64,000 nucleotides of DNA. Source: Artemia franciscana. Its lineage: Eukaryota > Arthropoda > Branchiopoda > Anostraca > Artemiidae. The stretch lies in assembly GCF_032884065.1 (NCBI RefSeq), contig NC_088873.1:34731600-34795599 (forward strand), read 5' to 3'. The position numbers were made by a program, and so were the translations under genes. The notes below the pieces were generated by a model. It saw only the letters and a list, made by a program, of their open reading frames with translations, was not told the origin of the DNA and did not search any database. Below, in pieces: positions 48,876-61,400 of this stretch (position 1 is its first letter; each line of letters begins with the position of its first letter).

Positions 48876-49870
48876 ATTGTGAAAAGTGGAAGAACTCGAG
48901 CTGCATGTACTCTGCAGTTTAAAGCCTACAGGCCAACTGGTACCAATACGGCCCTTCCTGCTAGCTCACGCTCTCTTCTACACAAGTTAACAACAAATAT
49001 AATAAACACAATTTATTCCCCTCAGAGCACATCTAATTTTTTTAAGATATCAATTGCCTCTCTGTAAAACAATTTTTGGATGGAAGCTGGTAAAGGTGCA
49101 TCCATAATCAGGTTAATGTCTGGTGGAAGTTTATATGTTTGAGATAGGGCATAGCGTTTATAAATTCCAGGAGTACCTGTCATGCATTTTGAACAGAAGG
49201 TGCTGCAAGGTTTCTTCGGTCAAGTTGCAGAGTCTACAATTTGGGTCGCAGTGTTGCTTCCGTCTGTATTCTCTTCGTCTTAGTATTACTTCTAAACTTT
49301 TTATTTTGAAGTAGACTAGATAGTTTTCAGGCTCTTTAAAAATTGGATCCAGAGCAAGTGCAATTAGATACTTTCAAGCAAGTTGCGGGTTGATTGACTT
49401 TCCTGTCTCTACTGCTAGACTGTCCACTTTTTCGTTATAATGAATACCCAAATGGAAGAATAAGCTGAGAAGCCAATGATGGTTCAATCTTGGGTAAAGG
49501 ATGGAATATCTCTTCTGCAAATCACTGTCCTTTGCAATACAGGTTATAGTTTTTGTTAGTTTAAGAGTAGTCTAAGAATCCAAGAAGATTGCTACTTTAC
49601 GTAAATAGGAAGGTATATTTTTGACCATCTTCACCGATTCAATTATTGCTACCAATTCAGCCGTCAGAACCGAAGAGTCCAGTGGAAGAGGCTATTGAAT
49701 GGTTCAAGAGGAGTGTGGGATTATTGCTGCTGCTGCTGCAGGCTCATTCCCTAGTTAGGATCCAACAGAATAAACATGTAGATGATCTTTGAATTCTGTA
49801 GCTTTTTTTCTTAAGAATTCAGTCTTAATTAGTAATATGGGATATTTTCTTCTTGTCTTGCATAAGCTCA
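48876..49870 (-). pseudogene. LINE relic, RNase H and C-terminus, related to the 58-62 kb element
   Basis: Minus-strand blocks: KKATEFKDHLHVYSVGS (start of RNase H), DSSVLTAELVAIIESVKMVK (catalytic E block), VAIFLDS (D block), GIHYNEKVDSLAVETGK (C-terminal D block), then REYRRKQHCDPNCRLCNLTE and ETLQHLLF (CCHC knuckle). The 3' part (48880-48985), with GGCCNACTGGTACCAATACG and CGCTCTCTTCTACACAA, is clearly homologous to 58605-58710 downstream of the intact LINE. It is 5'-truncated, with stops. Confidence 0.85.
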
Positions 49871-50078
49871 AGGCCAACATTTGGAGGGAGAAACTTCCAC
49901 AGAGGAGAGAACGTAAAAAAATCAACTCGGATTTTATCAAGTGATCAGTTTGGACAGAGTACTGATTCCAAAAATATCATAAAAATGCATTATCTAGTGC
50001 CCTTTTGCCACGCCAGTTTGGATTTACCTACAAACCGGAATTGAGTGTTGTCTATTTGAACTTGTTTAGGTTAAGCGG

Positions 50079-50198
<120 letters not shown>

Positions 50199-50199
50199 A

Positions 50200-51060
50200 A
50201 AGCTACTATCACTGTGTGCAGCAGGTTTATCAATAAGACATGTGAACAACTTCTCTGGAGCAGGTTGGAGTATTCTATAAAAAATTTTAGGAGAGGTTGA
50301 AGGTACTCCAAGAAGCTCCTTGGGGGGAACTAGAGCTGCAATATCTTTGGGACATAAATTGACATCTCAGAGGACCCAGTTGAAACTTTGAAGTAATATT
50401 GCATGATAATTGTTGTTTGTTTCAAGTTTGACTTGATTATTCATTGTAATTTCTGTTTGTTTTAAGCTGGAATTGTTACATGACATTTCTTTCTGCTCTT
50501 CTTTGGTTTAATGTAGCTCTACTTTTCTTTCAGTCATAGTCAGAATCCATTTTACCAACAGGCTAAGATTCTGGTGGACTGTCAAAAGGAAACCTGTGCA
50601 ATTACTCATGTTGAGATAGTTATCTATTAGAAACGCCCAAACCTACAGGGGCATTAGTAAGCTTGGGGTAAAATTTCACATACTTATATCCAAACAAACA
50701 ATGGATGTCGTACAGCCATAGTATTACGACGACATGTCTTGATGGTATTCAAATTGATATATTTGAATCAATTCTTTCACGGGAATCCATAAAATTTCTG
50801 CAATTTTTCTTTGAAAGAATCGATTTCCGTATTAAAACAAACTATTTTAGGCATATATAACCTTGCATCCACACAATTTGTCAATTAGTTTGTTGTGACA
50901 AGCTAATAACATAAAAAACTTTTTTTGTTTAAATTATGTTACAATTACTAGCTGACACAGCCTGTTATTGGGTAGCATTTTAGTTTAGCATTTACTTGAT
51001 GATGCTTTCATTGTTTTTCTGTTATCATTGTAACAATACTGTTTTGTTATTATATTTAAA
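50200..51060. other. Intergenic; dispersed repeat piece
   Basis: 50395-50545 (TTGACTTGATTATTCATTGT, AATTTCTGTTTGTTTTAAGC, GTTTAATGTAGCTCTAC) matches the repeat at 10.5 and 31.9 kb. Nothing else was recognised. Confidence 0.4.
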
Positions 51061-51079
51061 AAACAATTTTTTTAAACTG

Positions 51080-51376
51080 AAAATAATGAGCAACTTTAAA
51101 ACTTAAAACGAACGGAAATTATTCCATACTTAGAGTTTTGTCCCCTCCTTTACTCCTGAATTGTTAAGCTGAAGGTTTTTCTGTGCTTTAAAAAAAGCTT
51201 ATTTTTTCAGTTCAGTGGCACTTGTGTTACAGCAAATTTTCTTAAAATAATTTGGACACAAATTCAAAGTTTATAGTAAAGAGCAAGGAGTTGAGGATGG
51301 GAAGTCCCCCTCATATACTGCAAAATTCTTTTTCATTTTAAGTTTTGAAGTGTTCCTTACTTTCATTTAAAAAAAC
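51080..51376. repeat. Foldback repeat, copy 4
   Basis: The left arm is 51083-51170 (AACTTTAAAACTTAAAACGA ... GTCCCCTCCTTTACTCC). The inverted right arm is 51255-51376 (AGTAAAGAGCAAGGAGTTGA, GGGAAGTCCCCCTCATATAC, TTTTAAGTTTTGAAGTGTTC). The arms are separated by about 85 bp. Confidence 0.8.
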
Positions 51377-51379
51377 TAG

Positions 51380-52300
51380 TTTTTTTTAGTTTGATTTTGA
51401 CCATTATTCAAATCATGCCAAGGCCCAACCATTACAATTATTGGAACTGGATTACATGATGCGTTATACTGGTTTGTTAAACGCCCGTGTTCTTAAGCTC
51501 ATTTTCAATTTAAGAATTAAAACGCTGGATTGTAATCCAACAATTGAGTAAAGCATCTTTTTATTTAATCACAGAAAGGTACAATCAATTCCCACCTTAC
51601 TTCAAATCTAGGTTTTTGTGATATTCATTAATATCATTGAGGTTTGTTTTTATATTATTCAAAGTTTGGATAAAACTGTGCAAAATGTTTTTTAATTAAA
51701 ATTTTTGCTACTAAACTTTGCCAAAACCAAGAGTTAATTGATTTGTGCAAAAAACAATCAGAAATATCAAAATCAATATATATCAAATATCGAAAGTAAA
51801 AATATCAATATATCTATATATACAAGCAAATATTTGATCATAATATTCTGATCAATAAAACACTGATTGATTATACATAGACGAAATATCTGATCATAAT
51901 ACTCATTTACCTAATACTAGACTTAAAGTTAAACAGAGATTTGCTTTGATTGCATAGGCTGACTATAGGCAGTCAGATTGCCTCTGAATCCTCTTTGTTA
52001 ACTTGGTGTTAACCAGCAATGCAAGGGTGGGGTAAAGCTAGAATGTGATGCAAACTGTGCAAACGATGTGCTAAATTATTCAGGTGCTCTGACTATGGCT
52101 GCTTTGACATTTTTATTTTTGGTTAACTTAAGACAGAAATCATCAGGAACAGCACCCAAAAGTCTGACAATTAAGATTACAACTTAAGTCAGCAATGATT
52201 CCCTAGTACAACTGAAATTGTTGAATTCTACAAAGAAGAAACAGCTTAAGAGAATTTAGTTAAAGAAACAGCCTTTTTGTCACAAAGCAAATATACATTA
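51380..52300. other. Intergenic, nothing recognised
   Basis: AT-rich, with a TATATCAAATATCGAAAG low-complexity patch near 51778-51830. Confidence 0.35.
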
Positions 52301-52303
52301 ATC

Positions 52304-52480
52304 CTGTCATGGCACAGGAGATTGATGCTCTGCTCGGCAATATGGGGCCCAGGGATCAATCCCTGCTGCAGCAAGGTTGGGCGGCAGGCTTTATACTTGT
52401 TCTTGTAAAAAGACCCAGAAACTGAGACCTAGATTTGGCACTCAATACACCAGCAATGGCTCAAAAGGGTCTTAATCTCT
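52304..52480 (+). mobile_element. Candidate tRNA-derived SINE
   Basis: CCTGTCATGGCACAGGAGAT resembles a tRNA 5' half with a weak A box. CAGGGATCAATCCCTG forms a perfect T-arm-like hairpin containing a near-consensus B box, about 45 bp later. A non-tRNA body follows (GTTCTTGTAAAAAGACCCAG, GGCTCAAAAGGGTC). No target duplication or tail could be fixed. Confidence 0.4.
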
Positions 52481-52484
52481 TTTT

Positions 52485-53225
52485 TAAATAGGGGAGAGAA
52501 TCCGTGCTTGAGACAATTTTTTTCTTTGCCTCCAACTCCCTCATGCTTGGTGACAAAAAAAAAAAATTCTCAGTATCTTTTGCATTAACTATGGAAGTCT
52601 TCCTCAAAGCTTCAAACTGGGAGCTCATTCAGTCTTAGATAAAAGGCATTAATTTCACAACCCCTATTTTGTCCCAAGTATGGAGTGAAGCCCTATAGAT
52701 GAGAAGTGGAAACCATACTTGGAACAGACCCTAAAAGGTCTTCTTGATACAAAACTTAGCTTTTTAATTGAGGTAATTGAGTAAAACTACAAAAACAGAC
52801 AGAAATAAGTACAAACGTGTAAAAGAAGAATTAAGAAAAGCACAGTTCATGTGCATACAGTACATCAAATTCTAATAGATCAAGAGGAAATACAAAGTGT
52901 CCTGCTTGTCTTGTAGCAAACTTGGCAAGTGAGTTGTGATACCAGTGAAACTATACCAGTAAGAAGTATCAGTAGGGACAATCTTGTTCATCTGCAAGTT
53001 TTGAAATGATTTCACCAAAATGTGGCAGCATCCATTTTTTTTCCTTTTTCAAGAACCTAAACAAAATTGCCAGCATTTAAAGCATAAAAAGGAGGGCTCC
53101 TCTCAACTGAAGGTTCGTCCTGTGGATTCGTTTCATTGGGTCCTGAAAATGTGAACTTCCTGAAACTTCCAAGACTGAAACCTCTTCTCGGCTGCAGTCA
53201 CTTTCAATAAAGAGTGATTCCTTAT
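52485..53225. other. Intergenic, nothing recognised except the right end
   Basis: No coding motif until about 53130, where the degraded tail of the transposase pseudogene may begin. Confidence 0.35.
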
Positions 53226-53229
53226 GATT

Positions 53230-54431
53230 TTTGGATTTTAAACGAGGCTTTGTGATACCCTCTTTTACTTTTTTAGCTTTTCAAAGCATAGCCTGCATCT
53301 CAATCTTTTTTTTCTCTGGAGTATCTGTCAGTATTCTGCACCTCCTTTTGGTTAACTTCTTTTTTGACCTTTCTTGGGCAAGCTGTTGGATATGGCCTTA
53401 TCATGATAGGTGAAACTGTCTGGATTTAATTGCAGGTGACTTACGTATGTAGAGGCTACACCTCCTCCTCTCCTTCTGAATCTGAGGAAGTCACGTCTTC
53501 ATCTCTTGGTTCAGATAAAAGCTCACCCAATGGCTGGTCAGTTACAGCTGATGGCAAAAAGTCATCATTGACAAAACGTTGTCATTAAATGGGCAAATAC
53601 CTATTGCTTGAAAACCTGCAGCAGTGTTTCATGGCGTGAATAAAAGGGGATAAGCAATGAAAAGAAACTGAAGAATTTCATACAGAGGAACTGGAAATAG
53701 CTTTGTTACTGTGGGATTTCAGAGATTAGAAGACCCCAAGATCAAGCAGTTGCAATTTGTGTGAAGTATTTGGAGGCAAAATTAACATAATCACAAAGTT
53801 AGCTTTTGCTGCCTGGACAGCTTCAACTGACAAATGAGATTTGTGATTATCAATAATAAAAAGCTGGGGCTTCTTTTTGCTTGGCTGTACAGTGGAGACA
53901 AAGTGATGAATAAACTCAATGAACACTGAAGCTGTAGCTCAACCACTGTCACTAATGCAAGCAACAGTATGGGGTGGAGCCCTTAAAGTCATTCTTGCTT
54001 TTGTCTTTTCCCTTGGGAAGAACAGTTTTGGTGGTATTGAGTTTCCAGATGCTGAAATGCAGGTAAGAATTGTCACAGTCTATCTTCAATCTACAGAAGT
54101 TGTTCTTCCAACTTGACATATTCCTATTTCAGCAACAGTTTTGAGTGGCCTTTGTACAGTGCTCAGGGTATTCTCACCCATATTTCATATATTACGGGGT
54201 AGAAAGCATACCTGATCATAACACTACCTAGCTTGGAGAAGAAGATGCTAACATTGTAGTGGTTGAAACAGGTTCCCCTGGAAAGGCGAGTTGCTTCAGG
54301 GTTTCTGAGTGAAAGGCCTTCATTTCCTGATATAAATCCATAGCACCATTTCTTGCCTGCTCTTTTCTTGTCATCCCAACTTGAAGGATACAATGATCCA
54401 CTTTTTCTTGCATACTCATAGGCAAACTCAC
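53230..54431 (-). pseudogene. Tigger/pogo-like (Tc1-mariner superfamily) transposase pseudogene
   Basis: Minus-strand blocks: RAGKKWCYGFISGNEGLSLR, NPEATRLSRGTCFNHYNVSI and FFSKL (CENP-B-type HTH, 54390-54235); VACISDSG-stop-ATASVFIEFIHHF (near 53950); KKPQLFIIDNHKSHLSVEAV and ANFVIMLILPPNTSHKLQLL, then DLGVF (DDE domain with the DNH catalytic block, 53885-53727); then TAAGFQAIGICPFNDN and a serine/acidic tail near 53600-53450. In-frame stops and frameshifts show it is dead. Terminal inverted repeats were not located. Confidence 0.88.
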
Positions 54432-54439
54432 AAGATGTT

Positions 54440-55970
54440 AAGATATCTTACCATATCAAAGCAAAATAACCCTTGCTATTTCATTTCTGTTTATAGTTGC
54501 AATACATAGCACATGTCCCAAGTACCAATACTTAGGACAGTCCCAAGTATGGAACCAAACATTGTCACCAAATTAATACAATTTAATCTAAATTGGTAAA
54601 AAGAACTTTTCAGACCCACCAATTCTATTTTACAAGGAGCTAAAAAAAGGAAGTGAAAGTAAATGGTCATGTAAAACCACATATCTCCCTAAACAGTCCA
54701 CTGAACTTCAAAAAAAAAATTTTGAGAGCATACCTGAAATTTAAGACTCAACCACTTTAAGACAAAATGGTGACACTGGATATGAAACTTCTGCAAATGT
54801 AACTGTGCAATTTTTTGGGGGACTTTTTGCAATATGGCATGGGTATCTTTACAGGCCTGTTCCAAGTACAGATGCTCTCCCCTGCACGGCTTGTACTATG
54901 TTTGGGATAAGAACAATAAACCTGTCTAAATAAAACATGTTAAGCCCCAAAATTTTTCGGTTGACTGAGATTTTCTTGACTTCAGTATTGTTAGACATAA
55001 CAAACAACAAAAAATAACACATGGTAGCCCAAACTAACCCAGTTAAAGAATTAAACTGAAACTTCTAATTTCCCATAACTAGCTAGATTAATCAGACTCT
55101 TTTTGGTCTTAACATCTTGGAGTAAACAGTACTTGAAAATGTAAGACACAATCACAGCTGTGTTTGCATATTTTGGTGGCGCCACCAGTTGTAGATGATC
55201 CTGGGTGAATATTCAATCACCCCACAACACAAGCATCAACTTTGTCTATTGTAATCGAATTTTAGGTGACTTAAAGACTGGCAATTGGGGAAAAAGCATG
55301 AGAGGTGGAGAAATTTTACTACACTGAAAATCTCATTATCTGCTTTTCCCCCAAGACATATAACATTGTTAAGACAAATAGTATCACAAAAAGAGAATTC
55401 ATAGGCAAACAATTTTCCACTATGCCAAGCTTCCAGAACCCCATCATAACCAACAAACAAGGGTCATAATCATCAGGAACGACCTTGATAATCCCAAACA
55501 GTTTTGTTTCTTATATTTTGCCATTCAGTTTGTAATTGTATTTGAAGCCTTATAATCTTTAAAATTCAGATTGTGATGTACTGGTCTTGTTAATCTGACC
55601 AAGAGGTCAATCAATGAACATTAATTTAAAGGCCAGACTAGAGTAAGCCATGGGTGGGACAATAAACATTGAAGTGATAGAATCACAAAATTTTGCAAGA
55701 CCATAGATATAATCTCCCACTCCTAGAAAAAAATTAGGGTTATTCCAAGAAAAGACTTGGCACTTTGAGGCAATACTTCTGAAAGAAACTCTAAAACATG
55801 TCATATATTCTGCCATTTTTTAAATCTTTTCAACAAGATTTTTACAAAATCAAGTGATATCATATTATAAAAAGTAATTCAAAAGCCCAGATTAAAATGA
55901 AAAAAAATTGTAATGCTTGAAAAAAAATTAGATGTTTGAAGATGTTCTTCAAAACATCAATGAATAAACA
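54440..55970. other. Intergenic, one unidentified open segment
   Basis: On the minus strand about 54896-54735 reads PCRGEHLYLEQACKDTHAIL, QKVPQKIAQLHLQKFHIQCH and HFVLKWLSLKFQ, and is followed by GTATGC, a possible donor. I do not recognise it and cannot tell an exon from chance. The rest of the stretch shows nothing. Confidence 0.25.
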
Positions 55971-55974
55971 GTAC

Positions 55975-57190
55975 AATTCCCAATGATTGGTGGATGGTTA
56001 ATGTGCAGCCTGTATTCACTAAACAGAAGCAAAGAGATGCAAAAGCTGATGTACATAACAGACAGGCCTCTATTTCTTCAAAAACATGAAAGGCATATTA
56101 AATGATGCCATCATACAACACCTGATGACCAACAATGCTGTTGTAAACTGTCAACAGAATTTGGGGAAAGACAAGTCAATGGACTCAAACTTGCTTGATG
56201 TCTATACTGATATTACTTAGCTCATGCACAAAGGGGTCCCAGTTGACCTTTTCCTCCTTGAGCAGGCCAAGGCATTTAAGAGGGTCCCACACTGGAGACT
56301 GAAGCTTAAACTAGGTAGCCAGCAATTAAATGAAAAAGTCATTAATAGGGTCCTGGCTTTCCTGACAAATAGAATGCAGATTGTAGCTGTTTATATCTCA
56401 TATGGCTCATTTGTTTATTCCAATCCTCAGCCAGTAAGGAATAGACTACCCCAAGGGATGAGACTTGACCTGATTCTTTTCAACATTTATATGAACCCCA
56501 TATGGCACAAAAATTAAACTTCCATGTGGACAACTCTAAATTTACAGGGGCAATTGATACTGTTGAAGCAAGAGCCCTCCTGCAAGAATATCTGGATAGC
56601 CTAGCACAATGGTTAGAAAAACAGCTGTTGGATTGCAAACCTGAAAAATGCAAGCTGCCCAGGTTGAGACAAATAACTATAAACAAAAGTACTCATGACT
56701 TAACCAAAGATCTGCCAGATGCTCTAACATAACACCAATGGAGGAGGGTGTCAGGGTCAACTCCCAGCTACAGTTCCATCAGCAAACCCTCACAGATGTT
56801 GTGAATGCAAAAGCAAATCTTGGCCCCATCAATTATGTCATGTCAACATATACATCAGATGCAACATAACCTAAACATCATTAAAAGGAAAAGCTGTATA
56901 CCTCTATAATAAGCCCAATGCTTGAATTTGGTATGGTGCTGGCCTCCCCTCAATTCAAGGGCAATAGGTGTCCAAAGACATACCAACAAAATGCCATTAA
57001 ACCTGAGATCTCTCCCTTACTGTGAGAGGCTTTAAGCATTAAAAATCCCAAAACTCACCTACTGTACCAGAAGAGAAAATGTTATCACAGCATTCAACCA
57101 TCTATAAACAAATCACACTTCAAGCCTACTGCCTCACCAAAACCAGAAAAACCTTATAAAATGTAATTGAGCAAAACTATGAAGCTGAAA
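55975..57190 (+). pseudogene. LINE reverse-transcriptase relic (CR1/Jockey-like)
   Basis: Plus-strand blocks: WWMVNVQPVFTKQKQRDAKA; HKGVPVDLFLLEQAKAFKRV and PHWRLKLKLG (RT motif A, with D changed: fLEqAKAFkrVPH); VINRVLAFLTNRMQIVAV; NRLPQGMRLDLILFNIYMNP (motif B, PQGSvLgP type); LDSLAQWLEKQLLDCKPEKC; NLRSLPYCERL-ALKIPKLTY. The FADD box is lost between blocks. Several stops and a frameshift at 56515. Confidence 0.82.
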
Positions 57191-57237
57191 ACAAATTTGT
57201 TGCACTTCAATTAAGCAGAGGATCAATTTTGCAAGGT

Positions 57238-58373
57238 TTCACTTGGTAAAATTCAAGTTAATTGACTTCTTGCTATCTTAGAAAGGGCTTAGGTTAGGAA
57301 AATGAAACTTTTAGGGATGGGTCTATAGGCTAAAGTATGTCCTGGGAAGATATTTTAAAATACCCACCTCAGTAAAATTCTAGTTAATTGACTTCTTGCT
57401 CTCTCAGAAAGGGTTTAGGTTAGGAACATGAAACTTTCAGGGATGAATATACAGACTAAAGTATGTCCTGGGAAGGTATTTTGAAGCAACTACCTCTACT
57501 CCTTCTCCCTCTAGAGGGCCCTAACCCTTGATGACCTTTAAAATATGTGTGGTATAAAAGTGAAACCTTGCAAAATAGATCTTCTATTTTGCATTGAAGT
57601 ACAACAAAATTGTTTTCAGCTTCATGACTTTGTTCAATTCCATATGCAAATACATTTCCTAAATTTTGAAAAAGAAAGCATTGATATGGCTCAAAATTCT
57701 ATTCAAATAACAGAATTGCATTTCAGAACTAAAGGCAGAGAAAAAGCAACTAGCCTAGTAACTGAAAATTAAGGTAAAATGTTGTTTTGTCAAAATTTCA
57801 CCTGTCATGTAGGCAAATTTCAGGACCCTCTAGAGGGAGAAGGAATATAGACAGGTACTTTAAAATAACTTACCAGGACATAATTTAGCCTGTAGACCAA
57901 TCCCTGAAAGTTTCATTTTCTTAACCTAAATGCTTTCCAGGATAGCAAGAAGTCAATTAACTAGAAATTTACCCCCACTTCCACTTCTCCCTCTAGAGGG
58001 TCCTGAAATTTGCCTACATGGCAGGTCTATACCTATTGAAATTTTGACAAAACAACATTTTACCTTAATTTTCAGTAAATAGGCCTAGTTGCTTTTTCTC
58101 TGCTTTTAGTTCTGAAAATGCAATTCCTGTTATTTAAATAGAATTTTAAGCCTTATCAATATTTTTTCAAAATTTAGGAAACGTATTTGCATTCTTTAGA
58201 ACCTTATAAAATGGGTCAGGGCCCCTCTAGAGGGAGAAGGAGTGGAGATTGTTGCTTTAAAAATACCTTCCCGGGACATTCTTTAGTCTGTAGATTCATT
58301 CCTGAAAGTTTCATTTCCCTAACCTAAACCCTTTCTGAGATAGCAAGAAATCAATTAATTAGAATTTTGCACT
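57238..58373. repeat. Composite inverted repeat (foldback), about 1.1 kb
   Basis: A 120-bp unit (GTTAATTGACTTCTTGCT ... GTATGTCCTGGGAAG) occurs twice in direct orientation (57238-57360, 57366-57486) and twice inverted (57851-57972, 58250-58372). The segments between, 57500-57840 and 57985-58235, are also inverted copies of each other (for example TTTTGTCAAAATTTC / GAAATTTTGACAAAA and AATTTCAGGACCCTCTAGAG / CTCTAGAGGGTCCTGAAATT). The axis is near 57910. No ORF. Confidence 0.9.
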
Positions 58374-58417
58374 CACTTTTTAATATGTAACCTACTATAA
58401 CTACTCTATTATACTAC

Positions 58418-61400
58418 CTATTGTATTGTATTGTATCAGTTCCAGTTCCAAAAATTGTAGGGAGGTATATGGACTAACAACAAGTCCTTTCACCTCTTTG
58501 ACTTCTTCTTCAGAAAAACTAGCTACTGGAAGCGCTATTCTCCTCCAGTCTGCAAACAATGGATATATATGATTATGAACAATAATACACTGTTATTGAT
58601 TGTGGGAAGTGCGAGCACCTGAGCTACCTGTCCCCAGCAGTTTAAGGCACTAGGCCGGCCGGTACCAATACGGCTCTTCCTACTCATTCCCGCTCTCTTC
58701 TGCACAATCAAAAACTATGGATAAATCGCCTCCCATTAAAAATTGACTTCTTCAAGCTTTAATCCTTATTAAACAATATTTCTCTTCTTTAAGGTATCAA
58801 TTGCTGCCTTAAATATCTTACGATCAATTTCCCATGGCAGGTTAGAATCCAGGATAGCGGTATAAGTATTTGGAATCTTAGCCAAGGAGCAGAAACGCTT
58901 AAGAGCAACAGTCTCCTCACTCTGAGCCTGGCAATCAAATAAAATATGCTGGATTGTTTCCTCTGTTGAAAAGCAGATTCGGCATAAAGAGGAATGATGT
59001 AGCTTCCAATTAAATAACAAGCTATTTAGAAGTAGGGCACCTGATTTCAGCCGGTAATATAGCACTGTATTTAATCTTGTATGAAATGGAGATAACATTA
59101 ATGTACTGTGATTAACTTTGGATCTTTGCCTGATAATATCTCGTGAATTGAGGCCAGAGGAAGGACTAGGAGATAACATGGAAGCCTTTGCTGCTAGAGA
59201 ATCAGCCATATCATTATATTTTATACCTTTATGACTAGGAACATGTTGAAAATAAACTTCATTTTCCTTGATCCTTAGATTAAGAAGCTGTCTTCTAATA
59301 TTATATAAATCTTTGTCATTAGCAATTCTATTAATATTTTGGATCAGTAGTAATGCTGATTTAGAGTCGGAGAGACAGAGTATATTTTCAGATTCAATGT
59401 TATAATTTATGAGAGCATCCAAGGCCAGGCGGATGGCACATAATTCAGCAGACAAGATAGAAGATCCCAATGGGAGAGGAGAATAAATATTCAAATTCAG
59501 GGATGGGATACATGCTCCTGCTCCAGCTCTTTCCCTCTGGACGGATCCATCAGTATATATTTTTCTATAGTTGGGGTAAGCCTTTGAGATGTGTTCAGCC
59601 AAAATAGTCTGGATCTCATAATTAGGAATCAAATCTTTACTAATAGAGATAAGTTCTACTTGACAGCTTGGAGGACTCATTTCCCATGGGGGGGACTCAG
59701 TAAAGGGATATGCATGAAGCGAATGTTGATTCCAGTTTGGGACCTCCAGTTGAAACTGATTCCATGATGAATGGGCATTGGGACAGGCTGACTTCTCAGC
59801 AAAGGTATGTGCATATACAGCATGCTTGGCTCCATAAGCCTGGATTTGCGAGAAATACTTTATCCTTAGACTAGATGCTCTTTCACTTAGGGACACCAAT
59901 CCCGACAGTGTTCTTAACTTTGACAGAGGGGTATGCTTATGCACACCCAAAGCTATTCGAATAGCAGAATTTTGTAAAGATTCAAGGATTTTGAATGAGG
60001 ATGGGGGACGAGCTGAAAATATTTGAATCCCATATTCTATATTTGAACGAATATATAATTTGTAAAAATCCAAAATAATCTTTGGGTGACATCCCCACTT
60101 ACTTCCAGCAAGTCTTTTTAGAATACAAAGTCTCTGAATAATCAGAGATTTCAAAGAATTAATATGTTCATGCCACTGCATTTTAGAATCCATTAATAAA
60201 CCAAGTAACTTCACTGAATTGCAATATGGGATCTCCCTTGAGAAAATTGTCAGTGGATTAGGAGGGTCTAGAGTACCATTAGTAAATATAATGGCTTTAG
60301 TTTTACTGATTGATATTGGGAAGCCAAATGCTAAAGAGAATCTCTGGACTAGACTTATATCCTGTTGAATAAGGCTTTGAAGAAGGCTAATATCCCTTCC
60401 TGACTTCCAAATGATCAAATCATCTGCATAAAGGCCAAATGATGCATGAGATACTTGAAATTCAGAAACATACAAGTTGAATAGAAGAGGACTCAATATT
60501 GCACCTTGAGGAAGTCCTCTCGTAATGGGGCATTGCTCACTTCTAGACTGATTTACTTGAACGTAAAAATATCTATCAGTTAGAAAAGACTTTATAAAAC
60601 TTATAAAAGGATACGGGAAGTCAAGATTTATTAGGATTTCCAATAATTTATTGTGGACTACATTTCCATAGGCATTCGACCAGTCAAACAGAACAGCCAT
60701 TGTGACATGTCTTTTTTTGAGGGAGTTACAAACATCAATTTCTAGCCGGGTAATGTTATCTAAAGAGCTATGTCCTTTTCTGAAACCTGTTTGTTCACTA
60801 GGAAAGAGATTGTTGACTTCAGAAAACCACTCAATTCTTGATAAGACAAGCCTTTCCAGAACTTTACTAAAGGAAGGTAATACTGATATAGGACGGTAAG
60901 ACTTGAGATCATTAGATGAATAAGAAGGTTTTAAAGCTGGGAATACCTGAGCAATCTTCCAGGCATTTGGGAACTTTTGACTTGACCAAATAAGATTATA
61001 AAGACTTAAGAGGGCTGTATGAAACACCTTTGGGGACTCAAGAATCCACTTCATACAAATACCATCATAACCTGGGGAAGACTTGATGTTAAGAGAATTA
61101 AGTGCTACACAAAATTCATCTTGGGAAAAAGGTTTCATCAGATTACCCTTATAAGAACAGGTAAGAGGGAGATTACAAAAAGGAGGTCGGCTGGGATGAA
61201 AATCTGAGCAATCGTTTTTAAAAACATTGGTAAACAGATCTGCCTTCTTTTTATCTGATACAATTGGATATCCATCCTGAATGATATCATATCTACGGTC
61301 ATCATTAGGCTGCTTTCCACTATTTAGTTGGCTAATGAAATTATGGACCTTTGAAATTGGGGTTCTAAAACTGATACTTGAGCTGAAATTCAGCCATGTA

